From Geobacillus subterraneus (GTDB lineage: Bacteria > Bacillota > Bacilli > Bacillales > Anoxybacillaceae), in NCBI RefSeq assembly GCF_001618685.1, contig NZ_CP014342.1:1302001-1366000 (forward strand): a DNA stretch of 64,000 bases, read 5' to 3'. The translations under genes and the position numbers were made by a program. The notes beneath the pieces are model-generated. The model worked only from the letters and a program-made list of their open reading frames with translations, was not told the DNA's origin and searched no databases. Numbering within the stretch: the first letter of the stretch is position 1; every line of letters begins with the position of its first letter. Of the stretch, positions 33,691 through 42,506 are shown in pieces.

Positions 33691-35469
33691 TTGATTCGAA
33701 CAGCGAAGCGAACCGAACTGATTGAAGTAGCGCAAGGGCGCCGCCCGGCCGATATCGTCATTCAAGGAGGAACGGTCGCTAACGTCTATTCCGGTGAATT
33801 TTTGCGCCAAAACGTTGCTATTTATCAAGATGCGATTGCCTATGTTGGGGAAAATGAGGTCGCGGTTGATGAGCATACGGTTGTGATTGACGCAGAAGGG
33901 ATGTATGTGTCCCCTGGGTTCATTGAGCCGCATGCCCATCCGTGGGTGCTTTACAATCCCGTCAGCGTGACCGCCAAAGTGCTGCCGCTCGGCACGACAA
34001 CAACGGTCAATGACAACTTATTTTTTTATTTGCATTTTGGCGCCGACGGATTTCGACAGCTGATCGAAGATTTGCGGGCTTTGCCCGGCCATTTCTTTTG
34101 GCTTGTCCGCCTCGTATCACAGGCCGATTTCCCCGGCGAGCGCGACTGGTTTCATCCGCAATGCATCCAAGAACTGCTGGCGATGGACGATGTCGTTGGG
34201 ACGGCGGAAGTGACACGATGGCCGCTGCTGTATCAAGGCGATCCGTTTTTACTTGAAACGATTGAAGCGGCAAAACGCGCCGGAAAAGTCGTTGACGGGC
34301 ATACGGCCGGCTGTTCGTATGAAAAACTGAACAGCATTGCCGCAAGCGGCGTCAGCGCCTGTCATGAAGCCATCACGGCTGAGGAAGCGCTCCATCGGCT
34401 GCGGCTTGGCATGTGGACGACGCTCCGCCATAGCTCGCTCCGCCCAGATTTTCCCGAAATTATCCGCTTAATTACCGAGAAAAACGTGAGCACGCAGCGG
34501 ATTACGATGACCGTAGACGGTCCGCACCCGGGCTTTATTGAGCGGGAAGGGTTTGTCGACGGATTGGTCCGGAAGGCGGTGGAGCTTGGCGTACCGCCGA
34601 TGACCGCCTTGCAAATGGCGACGATCAATGCGGCGACATATTTGCGGTTGGACGATGAAATCGGCGGCATCGCCCCGGGGAAACTGGCGGATGTCATTTT
34701 GCTTCCTGATCTTGTCACTTTCAAGCCATCGCTTGTGATCGCCAAAGGCCGCATCGTCGCCCGCGACGGCGAGCTGCTTGCGCCGTTGCCTGAGATCGAC
34801 TGGAGTCGATACGTATCGAAAAAACCGTTTCTGTTCGCGAAAGAACGGCTTGATGATGAGCGTTTATACCGCTATCCGCACCCGAAGCCGGATCAGCCGG
34901 TGCCGGTCGCGTATTTTAAAAGCAATGTCATTACCCAACGGAAAGAGGTGGCTCTTCCGTCTGTTGACGGCTATGCGGATCTTTCCCATCATCGAGGGTT
35001 GTTGTATGCCGCGCTCATCGCCCGCAACGGGCAATGGGTGGCTAAAGCCATTTTGGAGCGGTTTGCCGTCGATATTGATGGCATGGCGTCCACCTATAAC
35101 ACCACGACCGAGCTACTTGTCATCGGCAAACGTCCGGAAGCGATGGCGGCGGCAGCGAAGCGCGTGCATGAAATGGGCGGCGGGATTGTTGTCATCGATA
35201 GCGGCCGACCGGTGGTGGAAATTCCGCTGCCGTTTACCGGCATGATGACAACCGACCATTCGTTTGACACGGCTGTCCGTTTCCATGATGAGTTGCTGGC
35301 CGCTCTTCAAGAGCGCGGATTTCCGTTCCATGATATTTTGTACACGCTGTTGTTTTTAACATGCGACTTTTTGCCAGGACTTCGCTTGATTCCGTACGGG
35401 TTGTACGATGTCAAACGGAACGAGATTTTGCTGCCGGCGGAAAAGATCGGGGAAAAAGTAGCGAAATAA
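33691..35469 (+). CDS. Adenine deaminase-like amidohydrolase (YerA type)
   Basis: A 592-residue metal-dependent amidohydrolase. The N-terminal composite domain (VIQGGTVANVYSG) is followed by the metal motif PGFIEPHAHPW, with later VDGHTAG, GVSACHEAI and MTVDGPHPGF, and IAPGKLADVILLPDL; the C-terminal part has GGGIVVIDSGRPVVEIPLP, typical of Ade proteins. True adenine deaminases have PGFIDAHLHIES here; the HAHPW form suggests the YerA-like branch whose substrate is uncertain. Start TTG at 33691 is seven bases after AAAGGGGGAAG; a GTG six codons earlier precedes that site. Function in purine salvage is likely but unproven. Confidence 0.82.
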   Translation: MIRTAKRTELIEVAQGRRPADIVIQGGTVANVYSGEFLRQNVAIYQDAIAYVGENEVAVDEHTVVIDAEGMYVSPGFIEPHAHPWVLYNPVSVTAKVLPLGTTTTVNDNLFFYLHFGADGFRQLIEDLRALPGHFFWLVRLVSQADFPGERDWFHPQCIQELLAMDDVVGTAEVTRWPLLYQGDPFLLETIEAAKRAGKVVDGHTAGCSYEKLNSIAASGVSACHEAITAEEALHRLRLGMWTTLRHSSLRPDFPEIIRLITEKNVSTQRITMTVDGPHPGFIEREGFVDGLVRKAVELGVPPMTALQMATINAATYLRLDDEIGGIAPGKLADVILLPDLVTFKPSLVIAKGRIVARDGELLAPLPEIDWSRYVSKKPFLFAKERLDDERLYRYPHPKPDQPVPVAYFKSNVITQRKEVALPSVDGYADLSHHRGLLYAALIARNGQWVAKAILERFAVDIDGMASTYNTTTELLVIGKRPEAMAAAAKRVHEMGGGIVVIDSGRPVVEIPLPFTGMMTTDHSFDTAVRFHDELLAALQERGFPFHDILYTLLFLTCDFLPGLRLIPYGLYDVKRNEILLPAEKIGEKVAK

Positions 35470-35617
35470 GCCATAGCGCGTGCGGCCGCCTAATCGTCGG
35501 CCATCGGTTTCATGGAAAATGGGTTATTCTCATCAGACGATGACGATGTATAATTAAAAGAGGAGACGAATCGAAGGCGATGATCCTCACTCATGACGAG
35601 ATTTGGAGATGAAACCG

Positions 35618-36595
35618 ATGTGGCAATCGATCAACCGCCGGCTTGAGAAGGCGCTGCCGTTTCTTACGCCGGCAAGCGTGGCGGCCGGCATCTGGCTGGC
35701 GGACGAACTGCACGGCTATGCCGCGCTTGTGCCGTGGCTGTTTGCGTTGATGACGTTTAGCGGCAGTTTGCGCTTGCGTTTGGCTGATTTGAAAGAGGCG
35801 CTCATCCATCCTCGTCCGATCGCTGCGGCGCTATGCCTGCTTCACCTTGTCGTCCCGCTTTGGGCGTTTGGGCTTGGCCATCTGTTTTTTGGCAGCGACC
35901 GTTTGACGGTGATCGGGTTTGTGTTGGCAGCCGCCATTCCGACCGGGGTGACGAGCTTTATTTGGGTGTCGCTCGGCCGCGGAAACTTGGCGCTTGCCCT
36001 TTCTGTCATTTTGATTGATACGTTTTTATCGCCCATCATTGTGCCTCTGACGTTGCTTGTATTGGCCGGAAGCGCGGTCGAGCTCGACGTGGGCCAGATG
36101 ATGCTCGGTTTGTTTTTGATGATTATTTTGCCGTCACTCGCCGGCATGTTCGTGAGCGAACGGCTGTCTACTCAAGCGAACGAGCAGCTGGCGGTGGTGC
36201 TGTCCCCGTTTTCCAAGCTGGCGCTGGCGCTTGTCGTCATGATCAACAGCGCAGTCGTCGCCCCGTATTTTGGCCGTGTTGACGCCCGGCTGTTTTTCAT
36301 GGCGTTGCTTGTCTTGGCGATCGCGAGCTCCGGCTATTTTCTTTCTTGGATGGCGGCCCGATGGCTCAGGTTTGCCCCGTCGGATATTATTGCGTTAACG
36401 TTTACCGGGGGGATGCGCAACATCAGCGCCGGTGCGGTGCTTGCCATGACCTATTTTCCGCCGCCAGTGAGCGTGCCGGTCGTGCTCGGCATGCTGTTTC
36501 AGCAAGTGCTCGCGTCCCTATACCACCGCCTGTTGCATAAAACGTACCATTCACCAACGAGCGGCAGAGCGCCATACGTCGGAAGCGCCCGGTAG
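35618..36595 (+). CDS. Bile acid:sodium symporter (BASS) family protein
   Basis: A 325-residue integral membrane protein with nine to ten hydrophobic spans, typical of the BASS/NTCP family. Recognisable are the half-helix regions VLAAAIPTGVTSFIWVSLGRGN and LTFTGGMRNISAGAVLA, the latter the family signature near the sodium sites. Start MWQSINRR is nine bases after GGAG; earlier ATG/TTG codons overlap that site. Bacterial members import organic anions (keto acids, pantothenate) and the substrate here is unknown. It is a single gene facing a convergent esterase gene. Confidence 0.82.
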   Translation: MWQSINRRLEKALPFLTPASVAAGIWLADELHGYAALVPWLFALMTFSGSLRLRLADLKEALIHPRPIAAALCLLHLVVPLWAFGLGHLFFGSDRLTVIGFVLAAAIPTGVTSFIWVSLGRGNLALALSVILIDTFLSPIIVPLTLLVLAGSAVELDVGQMMLGLFLMIILPSLAGMFVSERLSTQANEQLAVVLSPFSKLALALVVMINSAVVAPYFGRVDARLFFMALLVLAIASSGYFLSWMAARWLRFAPSDIIALTFTGGMRNISAGAVLAMTYFPPPVSVPVVLGMLFQQVLASLYHRLLHKTYHSPTSGRAPYVGSAR

Positions 36596-36653
36596 GGATG
36601 GAAAGGGCAGGCGGTATGCCGGCTGCCGGACAGCGTCTAGCGGGAGTAAAAAG

Positions 36654-36686
36654 GGAAAACACCCCCGTCCTAAGTGGGACGGGGGC
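36654..36686 (-). terminator. Rho-independent terminator of the SGNH esterase gene
   Basis: CCCCCGTCC/GGGACGGGGG stem (36662-36685); on the minus strand it is followed by TGTTTTCCCTTTTT, while the plus side has A-rich sequence. Confidence 0.65.
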
Positions 36687-36741
36687 GGGAAAAAGCAGGT
36701 GAGGCGCTGCCGATGTCACGGTGTTTCGCCGCTGAGGCGGT

Positions 36742-37563
36742 CTAGTGACCGCCTGGCTGAATGGTCTCGTATGGCGAACGGATGAGGTGGCGGCGAAGAG
36801 GGAGATTCAGTTCGACGATGCCTTCGACGACCAAACGGGCGATTTCCTTCGCCCCGCGCTCATGAAAATGGGTGTTGTCTTTGATGCCTTTCGGATAATT
36901 GGGGTGCTCGCCCGGCTCAAGCCATAAAAACCACCGCTTCGTCCGTTCCGGTCCAAGCTGTTCAAACCGTTGTTTGCTTTTCGTTGTCAAATCGATCACT
37001 GGGACACGTTCGTGTTTTCCGAGCGCTTTCATGGCGGCAGGATAGTGTCCGTGGGAATCGAGCGTCTGTCCGTCGGCAGAAAACCGCCGCCGCTCGACCG
37101 GGGTGATGAGGATAGGAATCGCCCCTTTGGCCCGGGCGCCGTCAATATATTGTTGTAAGTACGCTTGGTAAGAGGTGAACGGTTCGGTGTAACGCGTCGG
37201 ATCGTTCGCCTTTTCATCGTTATGGCCAAACTGAATGAACAAATAATCGCCTTTTCTGAGCTCCCGCAAAATGCGCTCAAGCCGCCCTTCCTCAATAAAA
37301 CTTTTCGCGCTTCGGCCAGAAGCGGCCATATTTTTGACTACTACGTGATCGTCAAACCAGCCGTCAAGCATTTCCCCCCATCCGGCTCGCGGGGCGCGGG
37401 AGCGGGGAGCAGCGGCGACCGTCGAGTCGCCGGCCAAATAGATGACAATGGTCGTTCCCCGTCTTGCCTTGGCTGCGTCTCCATTCGTCGCTGTCCTAGC
37501 CATTAGAACGGCGCCGATGGCGATGATGACGGAGCACAAGAAAGCGGCTTGTTTTCCTTTCAA
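36742..37563 (-). CDS. Secreted SGNH/GDSL esterase (rhamnogalacturonan acetylesterase-like)
   Basis: A 273-residue SGNH hydrolase with an N-terminal signal/anchor (AAFLCSVIIAIGAVLMA). Catalytic blocks are present: serine in YLAGDSTVA, glycine/asparagine in NMAASGRSAKS and IQFGHNDEKAND, and the Asp-His pair in KDNTHFHERGA. This set is characteristic of rhamnogalacturonan acetylesterases, which deacetylate pectin side groups. It starts at TTG 37563, preceded by AGGAGG; an ATG seven bases upstream is in another frame that stops soon. No pectin genes are nearby, so the natural target may be another acetylated polymer. Confidence 0.85.
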   Translation of the reverse strand: MKGKQAAFLCSVIIAIGAVLMARTATNGDAAKARRGTTIVIYLAGDSTVAAAPRSRAPRAGWGEMLDGWFDDHVVVKNMAASGRSAKSFIEEGRLERILRELRKGDYLFIQFGHNDEKANDPTRYTEPFTSYQAYLQQYIDGARAKGAIPILITPVERRRFSADGQTLDSHGHYPAAMKALGKHERVPVIDLTTKSKQRFEQLGPERTKRWFLWLEPGEHPNYPKGIKDNTHFHERGAKEIARLVVEGIVELNLPLRRHLIRSPYETIQPGGH

Positions 37564-37662
37564 ACATGTTCCTCCTACTCAACAACAGTTCATCCTATTT
37601 TCGCCAACAGTTCGTTTCGCTGTTATCTTGGCTTGTCAGCCGCTTGTTTATGCGCATCGATG

Positions 37663-38118
37663 CTAGTCAATCCGTTGAAATCGGCGATAAAAGCTCCAGA
37701 TGATGGCGAGAAATACGCCATACCCAGCAAAAGAATACGAATGCCTCCACAGAGCGGCGTGAACGAACAAGCCGTACGCTTCTGCTTTCGTTTCGAATGT
37801 TGCCATCAATGCAGCCGATGCGATGATCAAACCAATGCGTCCGAGGCGGCCAAGCCGCTCCATCAGCCAAAGAAACAAAACGGTGCATAGCGGAAGAACC
37901 ACCATCGTAAAGAAAATATCGATCGAAAAGAGGGAGGGAAACGGGCGCTTCGGAAAGGCGTACACTCCTTTTCTAGTGAAATATAAATCCAAATACGTCC
38001 CGGCCCAAGAGGCAAGCAGCGCCGAGGCGAAATAGGCGCGGCGCCTAGCGCGCGTGGAAGAAGGCGTTTTTGGCGATGATCGCCAGTTCGATTTTTTCAA
38101 GTGTTTCACAATACGCAT
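37663..38118 (-). CDS. Small multi-span membrane protein (CBO0543-like)
   Basis: A 151-residue protein with about four hydrophobic spans (for example YFASALLASWAGTYLDLYF, IFFTMVVLPLCTVLFLWLM and SFAGYGVFLAIIWSFY). The first ~28 residues are basic and overlap the end of the DUF2515 gene in another frame. Start 38118 was chosen for the GGGGAG seven bases upstream. The sequence pattern WxGTYLDLYF...K-x-YxFPxRPFP...FSIDIxFT fits a small Bacillales membrane family of unknown role. Function not known; the overlap suggests co-expression with the DUF2515 gene. Confidence 0.65.
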   Translation of the reverse strand: MRIVKHLKKSNWRSSPKTPSSTRARRRAYFASALLASWAGTYLDLYFTRKGVYAFPKRPFPSLFSIDIFFTMVVLPLCTVLFLWLMERLGRLGRIGLIIASAALMATFETKAEAYGLFVHAALWRHSYSFAGYGVFLAIIWSFYRRFQRID

Positions 38119-39196
38119 GAATGATCTCCCCATTGATCGGTTGTTCCGGTTTAACGAGATAGCGGACGACGTGCGGATCTGTAAACCAGTCGCCAGGTTC
38201 GGCCGCCTCATGGGCGACGTTTTTCCACGCATGGCGAAGCTGCGGGCTGTACAGGCGCGGGGCGCCGGGAACGATTTGGCAGTCGCGGATGCGGCGGCGG
38301 TACGGTTCCCTTGGAAACGATTCACACACATCGTTAAACAAGTGCGGCCAATAATCTTTGCGCGAGCCGGTATGTGGATGGCTGACAGCCCAGCGCACCG
38401 CATTTTCCAGCGTTTCTTCATTGTCAAACAAAATCGAATACAGCCGTTTGCCGAGCAAAATGCGTTCATGGAGCGACTCAAACTGGTGAAGCGTTTGGCC
38501 GATCAAGGCGGTGCCGCCTTGGCCATCGTCATGCGGGAACAAGATGTGATTGAAATGGAGCAGCTCTTGCAGTTGAAATTTGAGTGTCTGAAAGACGGTT
38601 TGCTGAAATACGGGATGTTGAATGACTCGTCGTTCCAAATAGCTTTGTTCGTTAATCACGAGGGCGATGGCCAACGTGTACAGATCGCCGCGGTGCCAAA
38701 AATGGTTCCATATCGTTTCCATAAATGTCGAAACGCCAACATACGGCAATAAATAAAAGAGCGGTCGGCCGTGCTTTTGGCTTTCTTCATACAGCAGAAA
38801 CTGCGGATAAATATCTTGGAAAATCAGCCAGTTGCCGCGCTCCAAAAAAGCAAAAAATGACTGCCGTTCTTCTTCCGAGAGCAGCCGCATGAGCAGCTCT
38901 CCTTTTAAGTCGGTCATATTCCAGCCACCGTTGCGCGACACCATATGCCCTAAAAACGCCCAATGAATTTCGCGATGGCGCAAGTAAAAATCGAGATACG
39001 CCGCCGTTCGGGTCACATTGTTTTCGTTGTGTTCCGCAGTCACCGCCCGGATGCGGCTGATGAACTGCCGTTCTTTGGCGGTTAAGTCACGTTCAGATAC
39101 GGTCGTGTCCCCTTTCTTTTGCTTTTTCTTTAGTTCCCGATAGACGTCAACAAGGGAAAGGGGAAGGGATGACGCTTTCGGCCTCAAGCAACGCAT
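38045..39196 (-). CDS. DUF2515 family protein (YppC-like)
   Basis: A 383-residue soluble protein of the DUF2515 family, of unknown function. Stretches such as NNVTRTAAYLDFYLRHREIH, HMVSRNGGWNMTDLKGELL, RGNWLIFQDIYPQFLLYEES and GQTLHQFESLHERILLGKRLY fit the Bacillus YppC pattern as I remember it. The C-terminal region contains MRAIL-free, basic helices and RDCQIVPGAPRLYSPQLRHAW. Start 39196 follows AAAGGGGGAT; an upstream in-frame start has no site. It is divergent from the cyclase gene across 86 bases. No catalytic motif was recognised. Confidence 0.78.
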   Translation of the reverse strand: MRCLRPKASSLPLSLVDVYRELKKKQKKGDTTVSERDLTAKERQFISRIRAVTAEHNENNVTRTAAYLDFYLRHREIHWAFLGHMVSRNGGWNMTDLKGELLMRLLSEEERQSFFAFLERGNWLIFQDIYPQFLLYEESQKHGRPLFYLLPYVGVSTFMETIWNHFWHRGDLYTLAIALVINEQSYLERRVIQHPVFQQTVFQTLKFQLQELLHFNHILFPHDDGQGGTALIGQTLHQFESLHERILLGKRLYSILFDNEETLENAVRWAVSHPHTGSRKDYWPHLFNDVCESFPREPYRRRIRDCQIVPGAPRLYSPQLRHAWKNVAHEAAEPGDWFTDPHVVRYLVKPEQPINGEIIHAYCETLEKIELAIIAKNAFFHAR

Positions 39197-39282
39197 AGTG
39201 ATCCCCCTTTTGGTGCATCGACGGCCCACCGGACGAATAAATATGGAAGGAAACGGAATTTTGTGAAAAAGGAAGGCGATGC

Positions 39283-41139
39283 ATGGTGGCCGATGAACGA
39301 AGCGCGTTGATTGCCGCGCTCAAACGGTCGCAAGCGGCCGACGGATCGTGGCGGTTTCCGTTTGAAACAGGCATTTCGACAGACGCCTATATGATCATTT
39401 TATTGCGGACGCTTGAAATAAATGATGAACCGTTGATTCAAGCGCTCGTCGAGCGAATAGAGAGCCGGCAAGGGGAAAACGGGGCGTGGAAGCTCTTTGC
39501 GGATGAAGGCGACGGCAACGTCACCGCGACAGCGGAAGCGTATTATGCGCTGCTTTACTCCGGTTATCGGCAACCAACTGATCCGCACATGCAAAAAGCG
39601 AAACAGTACATTTTGGACATGGGCGGCCTTGACCGCGTTCACTTGTTTACAAAGGTGATGCTTGCGTTGACCGGGCAGTACCCATGGCCAGGCCGTTTTC
39701 CGCTGCCGCTTGAATTTTTCTTGCTTCCGCCGTCGTTTCCGCTCAATATGTACGACCTTTCCGTTTACGGAAGGGCGAATATGATCCCGCTTCTCATCGC
39801 GGCCGACAGCCGCTACAGCCGGAAAACGGCCAAAAGCCCGGATCTGTCTGATTTGTTTGCCCTGCGCGGCGATTGGCGGATGCCGGAAGGCCGGTCGCTG
39901 CGATCCTACGTCAAACAGTCGCTCATCGGGCTTCCTGCCGCGCTGCATCAAGCCGCTAAACAGCGTGCGGTCCGTTATTTGTTTGAGCATATTGAACCGG
40001 ACGGCACGCTGTACAGTTACTTCAGCTCGACATTTTTGCTGATTTTTGCGTTGCTCGCGCTCGGCTATCGGAACGATGATCCGCTTATTAGGAAGGCTGT
40101 CCGCGGCTTGCGCTCGTTGCGGACAACAATCGACGGGCATGCGCATATGCAATATACGACCGCCTCGGTTTGGAATACGGCGCTAGCGAGCTATGCGCTG
40201 CAAGAAGCAGGTGTGCCGCTGACCGACCGGACGATCGAAAAAGCGAACCGCTATTTGTTGTCGCGTCAGCATGTCCGCTACGGCGACTGGGCGGTGCATA
40301 ACCCGTATGGCATACCGGGCGGCTGGGGGTTTTCCGATGTCAACACGATGAACCCGGACGTCGACGATACGACTGCCGCGCTGCGCGCCATCCGCCGGGC
40401 GGCAGCGAAAGAGACAGCGTTTCGCCATGCGTGGGACCGGGCCAACCGATGGCTGTTTTCGATGCAAAACGATGACGGCGGCTTTGCGGCGTTTGAAAAA
40501 AACGTCAGCCACCGCTTTTGGCGCTATTTGCCGATTGAAGGGGCGGAGTTTTTGTTGATGGATCCATCCACCGCTGACCTCACCGGACGGACGCTCGAAT
40601 ATTTCGGGACATTCGCCGGGATCACGAAAGACCATCGCGCCGCCGCCCGCGCTGTCGACTGGCTGCTAAGCCATCAAGAGCGAAACGGCGCATGGTACGG
40701 CCGCTGGGGGATTTGCTATATATACGGCACATGGGTGGCCATCACCGGACTTGCAGCCGTCGGCGTTCCCGCTCACCATCCCGCGCTGCAAAAAGCTGTC
40801 CGCTGGTTGTTGAGTATCCAAAACGATGACGGCGGCTGGGGCGAATCGTGCAAAAGCGATGGAGCGAAAACGTACGTGCCGCTTGGCGTCAGCACGCCGG
40901 TCCATACCGCCTGGGCGCTTGATGCGCTAGTCGCCGCTGCCGATCGTCCGACCGCGGAAATGAAAGCCGGCTTTCGCGCCTTATTCCGCCTGCTTCATCA
41001 CCCGGATTGGACCGCCTCGTACCCGGTCGGACAAGGAATGGCCGGCGCCTTTTACATCCACTACCATGGCTATCGTCACATATTCCCGCTGCTCGCCCTG
41101 GCCCATTACGAGCAAAAGTTCGGCCCGCTCGACGATTAG
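39283..41139 (+). CDS. sqhC: Squalene-hopene / tetraprenyl-curcumene cyclase family (sporulenol synthase type)
   Basis: A membrane-associated terpene cyclase of 618 residues. The protonating motif DVDDTT is present in MNPDVDDTTAALRAI (about residue 365), and several QW repeats are visible, for example LLSHQERNGAWYGRWG, LFSMQNDDGGFAAF and LLSIQNDDGGWGES. In spore-forming Bacillaceae without squalene synthesis this enzyme usually makes sporulenol from tetraprenyl-beta-curcumene; true hopanoid synthesis cannot be excluded from sequence. The ribosome site AAAAGGAAGG is moderate. Divergent from the DUF2515 gene. The symbol follows the Bacillus usage. Confidence 0.88.
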   Translation: MVADERSALIAALKRSQAADGSWRFPFETGISTDAYMIILLRTLEINDEPLIQALVERIESRQGENGAWKLFADEGDGNVTATAEAYYALLYSGYRQPTDPHMQKAKQYILDMGGLDRVHLFTKVMLALTGQYPWPGRFPLPLEFFLLPPSFPLNMYDLSVYGRANMIPLLIAADSRYSRKTAKSPDLSDLFALRGDWRMPEGRSLRSYVKQSLIGLPAALHQAAKQRAVRYLFEHIEPDGTLYSYFSSTFLLIFALLALGYRNDDPLIRKAVRGLRSLRTTIDGHAHMQYTTASVWNTALASYALQEAGVPLTDRTIEKANRYLLSRQHVRYGDWAVHNPYGIPGGWGFSDVNTMNPDVDDTTAALRAIRRAAAKETAFRHAWDRANRWLFSMQNDDGGFAAFEKNVSHRFWRYLPIEGAEFLLMDPSTADLTGRTLEYFGTFAGITKDHRAAARAVDWLLSHQERNGAWYGRWGICYIYGTWVAITGLAAVGVPAHHPALQKAVRWLLSIQNDDGGWGESCKSDGAKTYVPLGVSTPVHTAWALDALVAAADRPTAEMKAGFRALFRLLHHPDWTASYPVGQGMAGAFYIHYHGYRHIFPLLALAHYEQKFGPLDD

Positions 41140-41149
41140 CCGTCCGCCT

Positions 41150-41200
41150 GCCGTTTGCCTGTTTGGCTATACTAACAAAAAAGCAAAGGAGGCAAACGGC
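41150..41200 (+). promoter_or_regulatory. Inverted repeat enclosing the RBS of the 41201 gene
   Basis: GCCGTTTGCC (41150-41159) is exactly complementary to GGCAAACGGC (41191-41200). The right arm overlaps the AAAGGAGGCA ribosome site and ends at the ATG. If transcription starts upstream of 41150, the stem could mask the ribosome site. Confidence 0.5.
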
Positions 41201-41485
41201 ATGACCAAAATCAACGGACGCCTGATCACGGGCACGTACGATGAACAAGGCACCGCCTTTACCATTCAGCGGTTCAAAACGTTCCCAGTCGAGTCCGTGC
41301 TCCGGCAAAGCGAGCTTGAGCAGTTGGAAGCATACTTACGGCGCCATGAAACCGAACAGGAAGGACAGGTCGTTATCCTGTACGACCAAATGCCCGTCTG
41401 GCTGTCGGCCGACGAAGTCGGGCAATGTCTCGCTGATTTGGAAGCCATTCGCTCCCAATGGCCGCACCAGCAAACGGAAACATAA
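41201..41485 (+). CDS. Small hypothetical protein
   Basis: A 94-residue, mildly acidic protein with no signal peptide or membrane span, beginning MTKINGRLITGTYDEQGTAF. The N-terminal half suggests short beta strands (FTIQRFKTFPVESVL), the C-terminal half helices (VGQCLADLEAIRSQW). The site AAAGGAGG gives a clear start. I do not recognise the family. It lies between the cyclase and the pterin dehydratase genes and has its own possible RNA-level control. Confidence 0.65.
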   Translation: MTKINGRLITGTYDEQGTAFTIQRFKTFPVESVLRQSELEQLEAYLRRHETEQEGQVVILYDQMPVWLSADEVGQCLADLEAIRSQWPHQQTET

Positions 41486-41593
41486 ACGGCTAACAGAAGG
41501 TTTACGCGCCAGAACCGCCCGCCATCACTTGCTGCGTTTCACTGTTGCCGGGCTAACTTGAAACGAACACGGGTCTTCGTAAGCAGAAAAGGG

Positions 41594-41620
41594 AGGTGCC
41601 ATCGTAGGCAGATGGCATCT
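41594..41620. terminator. Hairpin without U-run
   Basis: AGGTGCCATC (41594-41603) pairs with GATGGCATCT (41611-41620), one G-T pair. No U-run follows, so function is uncertain; it is the only structure between the two small genes that could end transcription. Confidence 0.35.
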
Positions 41621-41627
41621 CTGTTCT

Positions 41628-41657
41628 ATGACAGCTGCAGCCATCTAATGGTATAAT
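41628..41657 (+). promoter_or_regulatory. SigA-type promoter with long leader before phhB
   Basis: ATGACA (41628-41633), 18-base spacer and TATAAT (41652-41657). The next good ribosome site is 250 bases downstream, before the dehydratase gene. Confidence 0.6.
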
Positions 41658-41663
41658 AGAGGC

Positions 41664-41915
41664 AAAGCTGGTGGATCAAGGAATGGACTTGAAACTGTGC
41701 CTAGGCATTCATACGAGCGGTATACACATTCAGCGGACGCCCAATGGGACGGACGGTGCGGGCTGAATGGGTAGAGCCCCCTGTGGCACGGTCTCCCTCA
41801 TTTGTCCATCGCTGGTGAATGGGATGTCGCCTTGCGACCGTTTTTTCGCGATTGTTTGCTAAGCGCCGGGTTCGCCGGCCGACAAATTTCAACATATCGA
41901 GAGCGAGGGATAAAG
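41664..41915 (+). other. Unexplained ~250-base leader of the dehydratase gene
   Basis: GC-rich with many short complementary segments, but I could not match it to a known riboswitch class. No accepted gene lies in it; a frame continuous with the dehydratase exists upstream but the family homology starts only at 41916. Confidence 0.35.
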
Positions 41916-42221
41916 GTGCGGCTGACCGAAACAGAAGTGCAAGCGCTGCTTGCTGAGACAGACGGCTGGAAGCTGACTGACGAGCGGTGGATTGTGAAAA
42001 AATACCGCTTTCAGGACTATTTGCAAGGAATCGAGTTCGTTCGGCAAATCGCCGCCATTTCCGAAAGCGCGAACCACCATCCGTTCATTTCGATCGACTA
42101 CAAGCTTATCACCGTGAAACTGTCATCATGGCGGGCGAAAGGGTTGACGAAGCTCGATTTTGACTTGGCCAAACAATACGATGACGTGTATACACAAATG
42201 AAGCAGGGGGAAGGGGAATGA
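41916..42221 (+). CDS. phhB: Pterin-4a-carbinolamine dehydratase
   Basis: This enzyme dehydrates 4a-hydroxytetrahydropterin, recycling the pterin cofactor of aromatic amino-acid hydroxylases or serving in pterin metabolism. The product is 101 residues, standard for the family. The active-site block [20 protein letters not shown] followed by [10 protein letters not shown] contains the paired histidines and the conserved tail. Start GTG 41916 follows GAGGGATAAAG. No phenylalanine hydroxylase is encoded nearby. A long leader precedes it. Confidence 0.9.
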   Translation: MRLTETEVQALLAETDGWKLTDERWIVKKYRFQDYLQGIEFVRQIAAISESANHHPFISIDYKLITVKLSSWRAKGLTKLDFDLAKQYDDVYTQMKQGEGE

Positions 42222-42289
42222 TGGACAGCTGCACAGTATTCATTTTCCATCATGGGATGGCTCGGGAAGTCTTCACTTCAAAAACGTAA

Positions 42290-42472
42290 AGTTCTAATCG
42301 GCATATCATTCAAAATGGAAGAGTCCCCAATTCCCCTTCATCGATAACGGAAGTAGAGACGAAGTTGCATGTCGATGAGAGGGGGCTTCCGGTCAGCGGC
42401 CATTGGCTTAAGGATGACCGGAAACGATTGGGGCGGACAACGTTTTACTATGGCATGAATCTTTTACACTGA
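42290..42472 (+). pseudogene. Coding-like remnant of unknown gene
   Basis: A frame open over 60 codons ends in VETKLHVDERGLPVSGHWLK followed by DDRKRLGRTTFYYGMNLLH and a stop. The composition looks protein-like, but there is no start codon with a ribosome site. It lies exactly at the border between GC-rich chromosome and the AT-richer sugar island, so it may be a relic cut by that insertion. Family not recognised. Confidence 0.3.
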
Positions 42473-42506
42473 ATGTCATTTCGACAGTAAAGAGATACTG
42501 GCACTT

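Noticed and set aside
37165-37506. Plus-strand 113-codon frame inside the SGNH esterase gene
   Set aside because: Antisense to catalytic motifs; no ribosome site.
37663-38481. A 272-codon minus-strand frame as one gene
   Set aside because: Its first 120 codons overlap the DUF2515 gene in another frame and have low-quality composition; the membrane-protein part starts convincingly at 38118 with a ribosome site.
39400-40152. 250-codon minus-strand frame inside the cyclase gene
   Set aside because: Antisense shadow of a well-supported terpene cyclase, arginine-rich composition and no ribosome site.
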